Shown piece by piece: positions 1 to 12,453 of a DNA stretch of 64,000 nucleotides. Position 1 is the stretch's first letter, and each line of letters starts with the position of its first letter. A program made the position numbers and the translations under genes. Location of the stretch: NCBI GenBank assembly GCA_963682025.1, contig OY821517.1, forward strand, positions 295,414,344-295,478,343, given 5' to 3'. This stretch comes from Cordilura impudica (lineage: Eukaryota; Arthropoda; Insecta; Diptera; Scathophagidae). A model generated the notes under the pieces. That model did not search any database. It was given only the letters and a program-made list of their open reading frames with translations, and was not told where the DNA came from.

Positions 1-771
1 CAGCACCCAATCTTTTGAGACAACGTCGGGCGCTCTACTCGCTGGCGTTAATATTTAGCGTTCTAAAAGCTAACTAATTTTGCAAGATGACGACCAGTTC
101 GGTCTTCAAACTTTCTTGGGCGTCAGAGACGAGTCGTTGAGGTTTAAACATCATATTTTTGCTTTAATCTTAGGGCCGTTATATGGCTTATTTGAAACTT
201 TTTTGCTATTTCTCGGACTGATTAATTTTTTTCGAATAGATTTATTATTTCACGCACTTTTGGTGCTTCCATTTTAAATAATGGTAAATTTAATTACAAC
301 TTGGTGTTGCAATTTGTTGCTTTGTGGTTTAACGAAGTTGAGAAAGAGAGTGCGAAAATGTAACACTTCTCTTACTTTAAAAAAATTAACTCTATTTACT
401 TTGTTTATCTAAATAAAACTAACTTGTGTTGCGTTTTATAAATATATTTTTTAGTTTCAATTAATAATAAAAAAATATGGTGGTTTATTTCAGAGCTTTA
501 TGTACCCTGTAACACTTTTGCTCGTCTCTGTATGTATAACATCCGATAAGGTCATTATTATTTCTTCTGTAAGTGCTCTTTAAGCAATAAGTAAGAAAGT
601 TAAATTCGACTATGCCGAATCTTTGGTACCCTCCATCTGTGTCATAAACTCAATATTGTTACCATTTTAATACAGTAGGTAACCTAAGAATTAAAGAAAG
701 AATTAACTTTTACCTGAAAAATTGCATTGCTAAGTCTTGCGTAAACGAGAAAATGAAATCGGCTAAGCCCA
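1..771. other. AT-rich DNA, no gene recognised
   Basis: Short open frames occur here (for example 80-277 on the plus strand), but none shows a recognisable motif or a coding-like composition. I see no RNA gene and no clear repeat boundary. Confidence 0.5.
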
Positions 772-999
772 CACACAGAAAAAAAATTCGCCAACCGAAT
801 TGCTGTAAAGTGGAACAACCGTATTTTCGATTGTATCAACCGAAATTTAATAGCATCTGCAAATTTTCTATTATGATAAAATATTTACTCTTAAGGCAAC
901 AGAATTGTAATCATAGTGATCCCGAAATTCGGTTATTAGCATTATCGTAGTTCGGTTGGCAATAAATTCGGTAGCCACAATGAATCTGTTTTCTGTGTG
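772..999. repeat. Short inverted-repeat (MITE-like) element
   Basis: The stretch begins with CACACAGAAAA and ends with the inverse, TTCTGTGTG. Inner parts also pair: CGCCAACCGAAT on the left against TTCGGTTGGCAATAAATTCG on the right. No coding capacity is visible. I could not find a convincing target duplication, so the superfamily is open and the ends are approximate. Confidence 0.45.
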
Positions 1000-1129
1000 C
1001 AGCTACAGTTATAAAACAGATATTCACCTATGACAATTTTTAGTTGGTTGAGCCATTAAAAGCTTCAGAAAAATGCAACATTTTATTTATTTTTATTTTA
1101 TTAGCAGTATTTTAATATTTAAAATTGAA

Positions 1130-3622
1130 CAAGTAAGAAAATTATAGTCGGTCTAGACCGACCATACGATACCCTATACCATGGCTTAGAGACCCTATCT
1201 CTTCGGTCCAATTAACTGGATATAGAAAATAAGCATAAACCAAATTTGAGTGGCATTGTTACTAATTTTTTGGCTGTAGATATGAAAAATTTCTTATCGG
1301 AAGCTATATTTATATGGGGACTAGGTCGAAAAATGGACCGATCCTGACCATATTTGGCAAAGTCACTTATATTTTGAAAAAATATATACAAACCAAATTT
1401 TAGAAAAAACTGTGCAATATTTTTGTTTTTCATAGATTTAACTGAAAATCGGGAAGCAGCTTTATATGGGGGATATGGCAAAGAATTGCCATATGGGGTT
1501 TGTTTTTTTTTCAACTCATAAATAGATGTAATAGACACACACAAACCCAATTTGACCGAGATCTATATGATTATTGGGATCTTGTGCAATTTAAGTCGAT
1601 TTCATAGGGAGGGGTTCTTTCGCCTCTAATGTGGAGTCTGGTTGTGGACGAACTACTAGTGGAACTGTCAGAAGCAGGTATAGAATGTCAAGGCTATGCG
1701 GACGATATAGTCGTAATAGCAAGGGGCAAATTCGAGGAAACCCTCTGTGACATTGTCCAAAGAGGGCTGAGAATTATCAATCAATGGTGTAGGGCAACAG
1801 GACTGAACATCAATCCGACAAAGACCACTATTGTACCATTTACCAGGAAAAGAAAACATCCAAGATGGAAGGCAATTCAAATTCTGGGAGAAGTCATCGA
1901 ACCAAGGACAGAAGTGAAATATCTAGGCATAATACTAGACAGCAAGTTAACATGGAAGGCACACGTCAACCATATTACAGAGAAAGCCAAGCATGCTACA
2001 ACGATATGTAGAAGGGTAGCGGGTAGAACCTGGGGATGTAAACCCAGCATCCTACACTGGATGTACTCCATGATGGTCCGTCCAATCGTGACCTATGGAG
2101 CTATTGCGTGGGCCAAAAGGACGGAGCTAAAATCAACTCAAATGGAGTTAAGTAGAATACAAAAACTAGTATGAATTGGAATAACGGGTGCAATGAGGGC
2201 GTGCCCAACGGCATCACTTGAAGTACTCTTGGATCAGAGCCCACTGCATATAGTGGTGCAAAAGAAAGCCCTGGCAATGGCAATCAGGATAAAGGGGGAT
2301 AAACCTATATCCAGGCTTTATGAAGGGCAATGGAACCAAATAAGTCAGGTTAAAGATTACTCCCTCCTAGATTGTCCAATGAACAGGATGGAGAAGAAAT
2401 ACGATTTCAGGAAAAACTTTGTTACAAAACTTAGTAACAAAAAGGAATGGAGTAGTTTGAGCACAGCATATTCTCTTAAGGAGAATACGATCAAATGGTA
2501 CATGGACGGGTCAAAGACCGGAAATGGAACAGGGGCGGGAGTCTTTGGGCCTAGAACCAAATACTACGAATCAATGGGAATGCACACGAGTATTTTCCAG
2601 GCGGAAATTTATGCCATCGATAGATGTGCACAGATTAACTTAAATAGAAAGTACAAAAGACAGGACATAACCATATTATCAGATAGTCAAGCTGCTATTC
2701 GAGCACTAGGATCCTATGTAGTAAACTCTAAGTTAGTATGGGACTGTCTGCAAAGACTGAATGAGCTAGGCAGACACAATAAGGTCAGCCTCCGTTGGAT
2801 CCCAGGACATATTGGGATTCGGGGAAATGAGCAAGCGGATGAGCTTGCCAGAAAGGGAGCTACCACAAAACTAATGGGGCCGGAACTGTTTTGTGGAATA
2901 GGAAAAGGAGTATGGGAAGGCGTACTCAAAGAATGCGAGAATCATATCAGACAGGAGCTTTTCTCGAGTCACTTGGGCTTAAGGCAATCAAAACTACTGC
3001 TAGGTTACTACAACGGTACGAGATTTGAGTCATGTATCGGACTATCGAAGAACGGACTGAGAATATTAACCGGGATTCTAACCGGTCACTGTAGGCTCAG
3101 GGAGCATCTGAGCAGCGAACCCCATGTGCAGATTTTGCGATGAGAAGGCAGAATCAGCGGAGCACATACTGGGGGATTGTGGAGCTTTAATGCATAAGAG
3201 GAAAAGGTACCTGGGTTCTTTCCAAATACCAGGGAGCGAAGTAAAATCACTGGAACCAACCCACATCCTCGAATTTCTTAGGGCTTCAGGATTGGGTGAG
3301 ATTTTATAGGAACAACTATTAGCAGAGGGCAGTACAATAGACATTTGGTCGCAGTACTTTCGTCACCTCTTTTTATACAATAAAATAGGGTTCATTTGTA
3401 TGAACATGGACCGAATTTCACCAATTTCAATAGTGTTCATCCTGTGGCCGATAAAAGGTTATATACAAAATTTCATTAAAATATATTTATATTTGCGACC
3501 TGTATTTTGATTACAAAGTTTACATGGACACACAGACGGACGGACAGACATCGCTAAATCGATGGTAGTTACAAACAGCAGCACAAAGTCATTATACACA
3601 AACAACATAGTGGTATAGGATA
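1130..3622 (+). repeat. ~800-bp interspersed repeat, split by a LINE
   Basis: The left part (1130-1607) opens with CAAGTAAGAAAATTATAGTC followed by GACCGACC and ATACCCTATACCA. The right part (about 3376-3622) holds the GACGGACGGACAGACATCGC block and ends with ATAGTGGTATAGG. The near-terminal motifs ATACCCTATACCA and TGGTATAGGGTAT are inverted copies of each other, as in the other copies at 4911-5702, 25747-26519 and 41972-42772. The copy is broken at about 1607 by an I-like LINE, and the repeat resumes after it at the matching position. No protein is encoded. Confidence 0.75.
1608..3375 (+). pseudogene. I-like non-LTR retrotransposon, 5'-truncated, RT-RNase H
   Basis: Reading starts inside the reverse transcriptase at GGVLSPLMW, so everything upstream (ORF1, endonuclease, most of RT) is missing. 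The YADD catalytic box (GYADDIVVIA) follows at about 1695. An RNase H domain is visible from about 2500: DGSKTGNGTGAG, then FQAEIYAI, SDSQAAI and the HIGIRGNEQADELARKG motif. A CX2C-X8-HX4-C zinc knuckle (MCRFC to ILGDC) closes the protein near 3125-3185. The frame is broken by one in-frame TGA at 2172-2174 and by a frameshift near 3124-3143. RNase H plus a C-terminal knuckle points to the I/Loa group of LINEs. The likely target duplication is the short TAGG at both junctions with the 800-bp repeat, and the 3' end is CAATAAAA. Clade is inferred; the enzyme domains are clear. Confidence 0.85.
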
Positions 3623-3689
3623 AACAAATTGACTAAAATGTTTAATTCGGCAAGTAAATTTTAGCATCTGGTGGTGAGGCAAATGCTAA

Positions 3690-3900
3690 AAACTTAACGA
3701 CCACAACAACAACAACAGCTATCACACACAAGAAACAAGATTAAGGATGACAATTACAATAACATCATAGAAAAATCATATTTCTTTCAAGAGTTGTTTT
3801 ACATTTTCATTGAATTCTCAGGATTTATTGATTGATTGATTTCCATATATGGACAGACGGATATAGCTATATCAACTTCGCTTGTTATAAGGATCAATAA
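3690..3900 (+). repeat. Second interspersed repeat family (partial copy)
   Basis: It contains ACAACAACAACAACAGCTAT, ACACACAAGAAACAA and the end block ATATCAACTTCGCTTGTTATAAGGAT. Matching text recurs at 43300-43590 and, reversed, at 36450-36850, with a shorter relative at 4700-4905. It is non-coding and its class is unknown. Confidence 0.55.
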
Positions 3901-3906
3901 TATATA

Positions 3907-4205
3907 CTAGCAGATCCCAGTCCTCGAAATTTGAGTGCAAATTCTATATTTTCATTTAATAAAGACACTAAAAGTATGCTAATCAATTATAGCCAAATCA
4001 CAATTCAACACTTTTTATGGTTTATGTCCAAAATTATTGTGCAATTCAACACAATTATTATTGTGAATGAAGAAAACAAACTCACAAATACATTAACAAA
4101 TTTAATAAACACACACATAGAACTGTATCATTTTGTATGTGTAAAAGTTTAAAAATCTCTAAATCTGGTGGACAGCTTAAAAGAAATACCTTTTAAATAA
4201 AAGCG
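3907..4205 (-). mobile_element. Helitron family A, truncated copy
   Basis: On the minus strand the element ends with a CTCGAAATT-type hairpin, about 12 nt, then CTAG followed by T (plus strand ACTAGCAG at 3906-3913). That is the standard Helitron 3' end. The 5' terminus is missing and the next family-A copy starts within a few bases. Non-autonomous, no coding. Confidence 0.65.
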
Positions 4206-4216
4206 TAATATAATAA

Positions 4217-4674
4217 CTAGCAGATTCCAGCCCTGGAAATTCGAGTGCAAATTCTAGGAAATTTTATTTATTTTATTTAATAAAGACCCTAAAGGTATGC
4301 TAATCAATTATAGCCAATTCACAAATCAACACTTTTTAAATATCGATTATTGTCGTTATTGGTTTATGTCAAATTATTGGTTTATGTACAAAATTATGTT
4401 TCAATTCAACACAATTATTATTGTAAATGGAGAAAACAAACTCACAAACATATAAACAAATTTAATAGACACACATAGCATTTTTATGTGTGTGTTAGTA
4501 GCAACTTTAAATGCATTTTACTCCAAAAAGTGTAAAAATTTAAAAAATCTATAAATCTGGTGGACAGCTAAGAAGAAATACCTTTCATATAAAATACGTT
4601 TGCTCAAAATCGGGAGAAAAGTGTTTAACAAATCATCGGTCACAAGAAATCGCTTTACCTATTAATATTATAGA
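4217..4674 (-). mobile_element. Helitron family A, complete non-autonomous copy
   Basis: The minus strand begins TCTATAATATTAATAGG (5' TC preceded by A) and ends with a hairpin and CTAG at 4220-4217 followed by T. No terminal inverted repeats and no target duplication are seen, as expected for rolling-circle transposons. About 458 bp, non-coding. Confidence 0.75.
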
Positions 4675-4699
4675 TATATATTTTATGGGGTGCAGATTT

Positions 4700-4905
4700 T
4701 TTTCATAATTTTTGGATGACAATAACAAAGAACATCATAGAAGACAGTAAATCATTTTCACTAAAAATGAGCAACAGCTAATCTATTGAGGGCGTGAATG
4801 TGATTTCCACAGACGGATAGATGGACATCGACATACCAATATATTTTATGGGGTCCAGATTTTTTTTTATAATTATTGCATACGGAATGACAAACTTATA
4901 TATAC
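4700..4905 (+). repeat. Relic of the second repeat family
   Basis: It shares CATTTTCACTAAAAATGAGC, the TTGAGGGCGTGA block and a GACGGATAGATGGACATCG tail with the copy at 43300-43590. Ends are eroded. Confidence 0.5.
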
Positions 4906-4910
4906 CCAAA

Positions 4911-5702
4911 CAAGTAAAAAATTATAGTCGGTCTAGACCGACTATACGATACCCTATACCATGCGTTTAGAGACCCTATCTCTCAGGCCCAACTAACTGG
5001 ATATATAAAATAAGCATAAACCAGATTTGAGTGGGATTTTTATTAATTTTTTTGGCTGCAGATATGAAAAAGTTGATATCGGATGCTATATCTATATGGG
5101 GACTAGGCCCAAAAATGGACCGATCCTGACCATGTTTGGTAAAGTCTCTTTTATTTTGTAAAAATATATACAAGCAAAATTTGAAAGAAATCCGTGCAAT
5201 ATTTTTGTTTTTTGATAGATTTAAGTGAAGATCGGGAAGCAGCTCTATATGGGGCCTATGAATAAGAGTTGTCCCATAGGGATCATTTTTGGACTACTGA
5301 TTAATGGATGTAATATACACATGCAAACCCAATTTGACGACAATTTGGATCTTATGGCAATTTATGTCGATTTTATAGGGGTCATTTGTATGGGGGCTAG
5401 GTCTGAACATGGACCGATTTTCACCAATTTCAGTAGCTTATATACCAAATTTCATCAAAATATATTCATATTTGCGACCTGCAGTTTGATTACAAGCTTT
5501 ACATGAACACACAGACGGACGGACGGACAGACGGACGGACGGACATCGATAAATCGAATCAGAAAGTGATTCTGATTCGATCAAAAAGTGATTCTGATTC
5601 GATCGGTATAATAAAAGATGGGTCTAGGTCAAATATTTTTGGTAGTTACAAACAGCAGCACAAAGTCATTATACCCAAACCACATAGTGGTATAGGGTAT
5701 AA
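4911..5702 (+). repeat. ~800-bp interspersed repeat, uninterrupted copy
   Basis: It starts CAAGTAAAAAATTATAGTCG and ends CACATAGTGGTATAGGGTAT. The GACGGACGGACGGACAG run sits near 5510-5550, and the GATTCTGATTCGATC segment occurs twice in tandem at 5572-5605. The inverted near-ends ATACCCTATACCA and TGGTATAGGGTAT match the other copies. Open frames inside it are shadows. Confidence 0.75.
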
Positions 5703-6980
5703 AAAGTGTTGTCAAAAGTTGCCTGTGTGTTGCCACCGCATTGAAATAGAGAATATTTCTAAAAAAATAAAATAATTATCTAAAATAGCCGAAATACTCT
5801 CACCAAAACTGAATGAAGAATTTAATATGTGAAGTGAGTTCAACAATCCTCATATATTCCCGAACAAAGCACCCCTTAAAACTATTTGTTTTGCCAAATA
5901 GCACTATAAGTTAAGCATGAGTCCTATTTGTATATATTGGTACATAGTGTCTTTACAAAAAGTAGGAAATCTCTTTAAAAAAAACGGAAACCTATGAGAT
6001 TGTCTGGCTAAAAAATACGGGTCCTTTAATCATTTCTAGCACTTGACCAAATTTCCGCGTGAATACATTTCTTATTAATTGCAGTTATGAAAAAAAATTG
6101 TTTTGTCTTCCAATATGCGTAGGATTATTTTTGGTTTATTTACTTGTTGTTCGGCTCCAAAGAAGAGCATCATTATCTCAAACATGTTAGTGGCATTTTG
6201 TTGGTGCATTCATTTTCCAAATAAGTGCAGTTGCCATTGTTACCACTAAATCATCATTATCATCATCATCATCATTTGCATCATCAGCAATAATTATTTG
6301 ACAGTAGCAGCCGCAATATCAGATTTAACATCCGTAAAAATAAAAAATACGAGTACATCGTGTGTTTGCAAATTACTGTGTTGCTTTGATTTATATTCCA
6401 CAGTTTTTTTTTGTGGTGGGTCATTTTTATTTGAGAGTTTGAGAAATGAGGAAAATTTTAGTTAAATACAAATTTCATTGAAGATAAATTGTTATAAAAC
6501 CTCAATTAGTATCAAATTATTTAAAAAGATTTAATCCACATGTAAATTATTTATTTAGCAAAACAGGTTGTGGATTTCAAAATTTGGTTACTAATGGAGT
6601 CGATCTTCTATATCAGAGTAATGAACTTAACATAATGTAAAATAAAAGAAAAAGTCTTCTTTATTAGCTGTTCCATGCATTAAAAGCCCTTGCTTAAGTA
6701 TTGCCTCAAAATTCTGGTTTATTCTCTACTGGAAAGGTACCAGTATCAGCTCAAAATTCTGCTTTATTCTCTACTGGAAAATTCTATTAAAACTTTTGTT
6801 GAAACGTTATTTGCTAACAAGGTCGATATGAAGGAAGTGTCTTAGTACTAATCCAAAATCGTATTTTAAAGGAATTTACATTTCTTTGATCGAAACCGAA
6901 TCATTAATTTCAAAACCCATATATTAAGAGGCCTAATAACAGCGACGTATTTAATACCAAATTGCACTTTTTAATATAGA
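5703..6980. other. No gene seen; short ATC-rich microsatellite
   Basis: AT-rich unique-looking DNA. The only structure noted is an ATCATC-rich run at about 6250-6290 and a short direct repeat of GCTTTATTCTCTACTGGAAA near 6717-6780. Confidence 0.45.
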
Positions 6981-7462
6981 TAACCATACCATACGTCCCG
7001 TTTTGAACGGGACCGTCCTGTTTTCAGCTACTTTGTCTCGATAAAAACTGGGGGACGCAAAAATGTCCCGTTTTCAGAAATTCAAATCTGTTCAAAAATG
7101 TAAGACCAAATCTTCAAATTCGTCAAAGATAGTTTTTTTATTATAGGTATGTTAAAATACATCACAAGTCAGCTGAAAAATAATTTCATCTAAATAATAT
7201 TTAAAAAGATTTAACTGAATTTCTTATGAATTTGGTTGAATCAATTCATGGTACATAAACTTTAATTACTGTTCTTAAAAAGCAAAAAATAAAAAATTTA
7301 ATCCCCTCTCAAAATAAGAATACGTTGCATTTTACTTCTACGTCGCCCGTCAAACTAATAATCAAAATAAAACAAAAAAACAAAAAAAAAAAATTCCAAA
7401 AAATAGAAATTGCAGTTCTATAAATTTCTTCTATTCTTTCTTTGTTGCAGAATATGAATAAA

Positions 7463-7827
7463 TCTATAATATTAATAGGCTAGGCGATTTCTTGTGACCG
7501 ATGTTTTGTTCTACCGTTTTATCCCGATTTTGACCAAACGTATATCATTTGAAAGGAATTTCTTTTTAGCCATTTTGCACATTTACACATTTTTTAATTT
7601 TTTCCTTTATTTTGAGTAAATTGCATTTAAAGTTGCTACTAACACATACATAAAATTATACATATGCTTTGTGTTTTATTAAATTTGTTAATGTGTTTGT
7701 TAATGAGTTTGTTATCTTCATTTAAAATAATAATAAACCATAAAAGTGTTGGTTTGTGAATTGGCTAAGTTGAAAAACAAAGCTACCTAGAAATTGCACT
7801 CGAATTTCGAGCGCTGGGATCTGCTAG
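7463..7827 (+). mobile_element. Helitron family A, complete copy inside the hAT relic
   Basis: It begins A|TCTATAATATTAATAGG and ends with the hairpin CTCGAATTTCGAG, 12 nt, then CTAG|T at 7824-7828. 365 bp, non-coding. Confidence 0.8.
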
Positions 7828-8331
7828 TATGAATAAATATATTACAAAACACAAGAGACAAAAATAGAGAAATTGTTTTTTTTTTGATAATGATGTTTTT
7901 GTACTTAATCAAAGAGTTTTAATATAGAAGAGGCCAAAGTGCAGTACAGAACAAAAGCTAACCTACCCAGGGATGGAAAATATGTTTTCTGTTATTGTAC
8001 CAAATTGTACTTTTTCGGTACCAAAATTTTTGCCGTTTTTTTTAAACAATTTTATCGTATTGAGTCTGATTTGCTTAGACATTAAAAACACTTCAAAAAA
8101 ATTTAAATTGACGGGGTGAAACAAAATGTATCGTTAATTTTATCTAGTCGTATAATTACCACAAAACTTTGTGTAATTTTACTATAATTTTTATATATGT
8201 CACACCTTTTTTTCTGTGTGTGCGCCTCCCTTGGATTCTTCAGCTGCTGTAGAAACTTGTAATGTATAAATTGAAATTAACAAATTAAAATGAGAATTTC
8301 TTTCAGAAAGAGACAACTCACTTTCTTCCAT

Positions 8332-8813
8332 ATTCAGTCCGTGGTTTACTTGAAAAATTAAATGAAGATGGTTACACCGATATTGATGAGAATTTCGTGA
8401 AAATTAAGGCTAAAGAATTTTATAAAACTAGTGGAGAGTATTTAGAGCAGTGGACTGTTTATAACAAAGATTTAGAAAAACTTAATTGGGCAAATTTAAC
8501 AGAAGTACCACAGTGGGAAGATGTTCAAAAAGCTCTAGATATATTGATCGAAAAAGAACATTTTGATTGCAATAAAGGTACGGAAGTGTTTGATGAATCT
8601 TCTCTCGTATCCAAATACGTAACATCGCAGAAAATTGATGAACGGAATCAACAAAATATTTCTACAGAAAATCGTTGGGTGGAAGTATTTAAACATTTTA
8701 AAAGCAATTACCTAAACCATGCAAATTTTCAAATTATAGTTGAATATACTTTATGTTTGCCTGGTACAAATGCGCCGGTTGAACGTGTATTTTCTTTGAT
8801 GAACAAGTTGTAG
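8332..8813 (+). pseudogene. hAT transposase C-terminal fragment
   Basis: The frame is open upstream of the first GTG/ATG, so translation is from a larger lost protein. The C-terminal end carries the hAT dimerisation signature: FKSNYLNHANF, then LPGTNAPVERVFSLMNK, in which the A/S-x-x-E-R-x-F-S core is typical of the superfamily. The frame stops directly after this motif (TAG at about 8811), while family members usually continue a few dozen residues. No DDE catalytic region is visible upstream, so this is an inactive fragment. The family call is firm from the terminal motif; the subfamily is unknown. Confidence 0.8.
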
Positions 8814-9429
8814 ACCGAAGATAAAACTCAATTAAAGGTATCAGTGCTTAAGGCTATGTTAATTATTAAAGTTAATATTAAAAAATCCTGCCAAGAGTTC
8901 CACACATATTTAATATAGTCACCTAAAATTTTGAAACAAATTTGCGCCTCTGAAAAATATAACAATGCATAAAGAATTTTTTTGTAGTGTAACGTAAAAT
9001 AAATAATGCCACTCACTATGGGCAAATAAAATATTATTATATTTATTATCTGTGCATTTCCATTTCATATAACCGAACCCATCAGAATTATTCGATGTCC
9101 CGTTTTAAGGTAAAAAAAATATGGTCACTTTAAATATAGAGCATAGCGCACATTTTAAGAGTTTTAGTAGGAATTATAAAACAAGACAACACTGATTGAT
9201 TTGGAGATCTGTTAACTGATTTTGGATAATTGGGTAATGATGATTTCAAACCTGCAAAACCAATTCTGCTGTTTTCCGATACAGCGTAAACACACTTCAC
9301 GTATTTACGAGTCGTTCTTACACTGGCATTGGATCCAGAAAACGCAAGTCGATTTTGAGTATGTCAGATATGCTGATCCCATTAATGCTATTACTTTTTC
9401 TGAGTTATCTTTAATTTACGAAATGTTGA

Positions 9430-10330
9430 TCGGCCCTCTTTGGCTTTTACCATCAGGGTATAATGAGGTTATGCCGATGTTTATAACTACCAAAAATTCT
9501 TGACCTAGACGAATCTTTTATTATACCGTCCGTCATTCCATCCATCTGTCTGTCCGTCTGTTCTTTTGTCCGTCCGTTTGTATGCCCATGTAAACCTTGT
9601 AATCAAAATACAGGTGACATATATGAATGAAAAACCTTAACAAAATGTTATAATAGGGAACCAATTGAACCTAAAGTTTTAATTTTTTTCATTTAATTGA
9701 AATTACATTAAACCTCATAAAAAGATGGCTTTAATAGTTCTAATCAGTACTTGTGAACTTATGGACCCTTTTCGGAAATCATTCCATTATGAGTTTTATA
9801 AGGGTTTCTGCCACTTTTTTGAAACAGGTAGTCCATCCCCGCTTATCATCTTCCACTTTTTGTGCTCTTCAATGCTGTTTTTACAAGATCCCAATATTTT
9901 TGAACCTGTCTAAGCTCCGAACGGTTTGGTGGATTTTCTTCCCTTCGTACAAAAATCTAGTTACTGTTCGTGTTTCACTCAAGAGCTTTCTTAACGTAGT
10001 GAAAGAATGACAAATTAGGCCAAAAATTCGTGGGCCTAATATTTTCTCAGCATTAGTAACATAAAAATTGACCCGAAAGCTGAACCCTGTAGCACAATTC
10101 TTAGTCATAGCCCCTATCTGAAGCTACTTCCCGATCTTCACTTAAATCTATCAAAAAACGAATGTATTTCACAGATTTCGCTCGAATACGGTTTGTATAT
10201 GTTTTTGCAAAAATTATGTGACTTTACTAAATATGGTAACGATCGGTCCATTTTTTGGTAAAAAATCAATTCAACTCAAATTTGGTTTATGTTTTATTTC
10301 TATATTTAATTAGTCGCACCTAAGATTTTT
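9430..10330 (-). repeat. ~800-bp repeat, minus copy split by unknown DNA
   Basis: About 9430-9640 holds the reversed 3' part (TTATTATACC, GTCCGTC repeats, GTAATCAAAATACAGG). About 10100-10330 holds the reversed 5' part (CTTCCCGATCTTCACTTAAA, GATCGGTCCATTTTTTGG). Some 450 bp between them (9650-10095) are unrelated to other copies and were not recognised. They contain a minus-strand open frame (9881-10108) without a known motif. Confidence 0.6.
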
Positions 10331-11140
10331 TCTATAAACGTATCGAATAGTCGGTATAGTTGTCTTATTTTTTTTAATGAATTCAAAAAAATTACAAAGC
10401 TGATATTTATCATATTGTTAAGGGTTGAAGACGCGATAGCAAGACACGCAGATTTGCCGGATATGTCACATTAGGGTGACAGCCATTTTTTTTGGAATTT
10501 CAAGACGTGCGGGTCGGATTATTACGACACTGGATCTAAAACTTTAGTGCGCAAAATTTGAGCCAAATCGGACAATGCTTTCAGGACGCTTATTGAGTTC
10601 AAAGTTCAAATATTAATTTATATGTAAAAATTATCAAAAAAAAAAAAAAAATAATTTTTCACAAAAATTTTGATATTAATAATTGCGTTTCAATTAAATT
10701 AAATAATAAACCATAATCTAGAGTAAATTGTCTTACTAATAAAATAACAAAACCTATTATCGATTGAAAAACAGCCAAGTTATATCCAGTTCCCCAGGCA
10801 ATAAATGCGTCGCAGACCACTTGATTAAGAAAATCGAACTCACATTTTAAAGACATTGAAATAATTTACAACAACAATATTTTTGCATTCTACTGAGCCC
10901 AGAATGATCTTACATAAAGTACTTTGCCTCTTGTCTGTAGTAATGCCGTTCTAAATTAATGTCAAAACGGTACGTATTTTTTAGCACCATTTTAAAATCT
11001 TCAATTTTACTTTTTCAAAAATTTTGTTCAAGAAATTTTCCGAAATCATCGATTGGACTTTAAGGTCTTATTAACAAAATACACCTGATAAAAATGCCAA
11101 ATATTGTAGGTATCCTGTGCTTAATTTGGCGAGGGCAGCG
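10331..11140. other. No gene recognised
   Basis: AT-rich DNA with a poly-A run near 10636. A minus-strand frame at 10659-10856 has no recognisable domain. Confidence 0.4.
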
Positions 11141-11144
11141 TTTT

Positions 11145-11350
11145 GAAAGTTGCTGCTAACACATACATACATGAAATTATACAATTGCTATGTAAGTTTT
11201 ATTAAATTTGTTAATGTTTTTGTTAATGAGTTTGTTATCTTCATTCACAATAATAATAAACCATAAAAGTGTTGGTTTGTGAATTGGCTAAGTTGAAAAA
11301 TATAGCTGCCTAGAAATTGCACTGGAATTTCGAGCGCTAGAATCTCCTAG
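11145..11350 (+). mobile_element. Helitron family A, 5'-truncated
   Basis: It starts within the conserved GTTGCTGCTAACACATAC segment and ends with the hairpin region TGGAATTTCGAGCGCT, then CTAG at 11347-11350 followed by T. The 5' TC end is absent. Confidence 0.65.
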
Positions 11351-12450
11351 TAGATTATTAATGGACCTTTTTATGAGGTCTTATATATCCCTTATAATAT
11401 TCTTCCAAAAGGCGAATCACTTATGTTTTGTAAAAAAACAGTAAATTGTGAATGTTTTTAGTGAACTTTTAGAAATAGTTAATCTCTAGGTTTTATAAAA
11501 TCTAAAGCGAACTCAAATCGCTTTAGTGAAGAGACGGTCAATAATTTTGAATAGCACTATTTTTGGACTTGGCCAAACCTGAAAAAATAGGGAACTAAAT
11601 CATAGGTCTTCTTGAAATACAATTGAACTTTAATAGAGGCCAGAAAGCATCTAGGAGTCGTTCAATTCTCAACCAAATATTATTTTATGAAGTCAAATCG
11701 TAACCCAGCAACAAATTGAACTGATTTTGATTAGAACCAATTATTCACTGCTTTGAAAGTCACAACCACTTTGGATGTGGTTTTAAACTACTTCAAAAGA
11801 TGTCGATATAAAATTGTTATGAAAAAACAACTCTTAGAAGTCATCATCACCATAGCAAATAGAAATTGGGGTTATTCAAATTAATATTGGGAATTTCAAA
11901 TTGATATCGAGAAATCAAAAAAATTTAATGGTATCATAAATTGAAATAAATTAAAAAAGTATATATTAAAACAAGTGAGTAGCTGAGATGCAAAACTCGT
12001 TCGTTACACATTACCCAAACTTTTGGAAAAAGAAAAAAACTTTTTGCGTCTTTAAATTAACTTTTAATTCTGAAATGTTATGTCATTCTTTATTAAAAAC
12101 TCAACAGTTGAAAAATCGAAACTTACCGAAATATAGAAAAATAATGCATTAAAATTTGAAACGAACGAGTTTTGCTACATTCCATATCGGCTCGAAATAG
12201 TTTTGTAGCACACTATAGCCCTTCAGTAAAATTAGTCATCCAACTTCACTATATTTTGAAAATTATATTAATATATTAAAATTCTGGAAACTGATGGAAA
12301 GGAATTTAAAAGCTTATGTTAAAAAGTTTAAGAAGCAAATATGGATTTTTAAGAAACAAATATGAGTTTATTCTTCAGTGTACTCCTCATTGTTTTCTTC
12401 CACGCTAAAAGACTAAAATATAAAATTGCACGTCCATTTTTTCCGAAGTT
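11351..12450. other. No gene recognised
   Basis: AT-rich sequence, no repeat boundary or coding pattern identified. Confidence 0.4.
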
Positions 12451-12453
12451 TTG

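Larger units (their letters stand above)
6983..9130 (+). mobile_element. hAT transposon relic
   Basis: A hAT transposase C-terminus lies inside (8332-8813). Inverted sequence near the ends, ACCATAC plus GAACGGGAC on the left and GTCCCGTTTT plus TATGGTCAC on the right, suggests terminal inverted repeats. The left end also carries its own small palindrome, TCCCGTTTTGAACGGGA. Exact ends and the 8-bp duplication expected for hAT could not be fixed. A family-A Helitron is inserted at 7463-7827. Confidence 0.5.

Noticed and set aside
9881..10108. 75-residue minus-strand frame within the split 800-bp repeat
   Set aside because: No recognisable domain; may be transposon-derived, but I could not place it.
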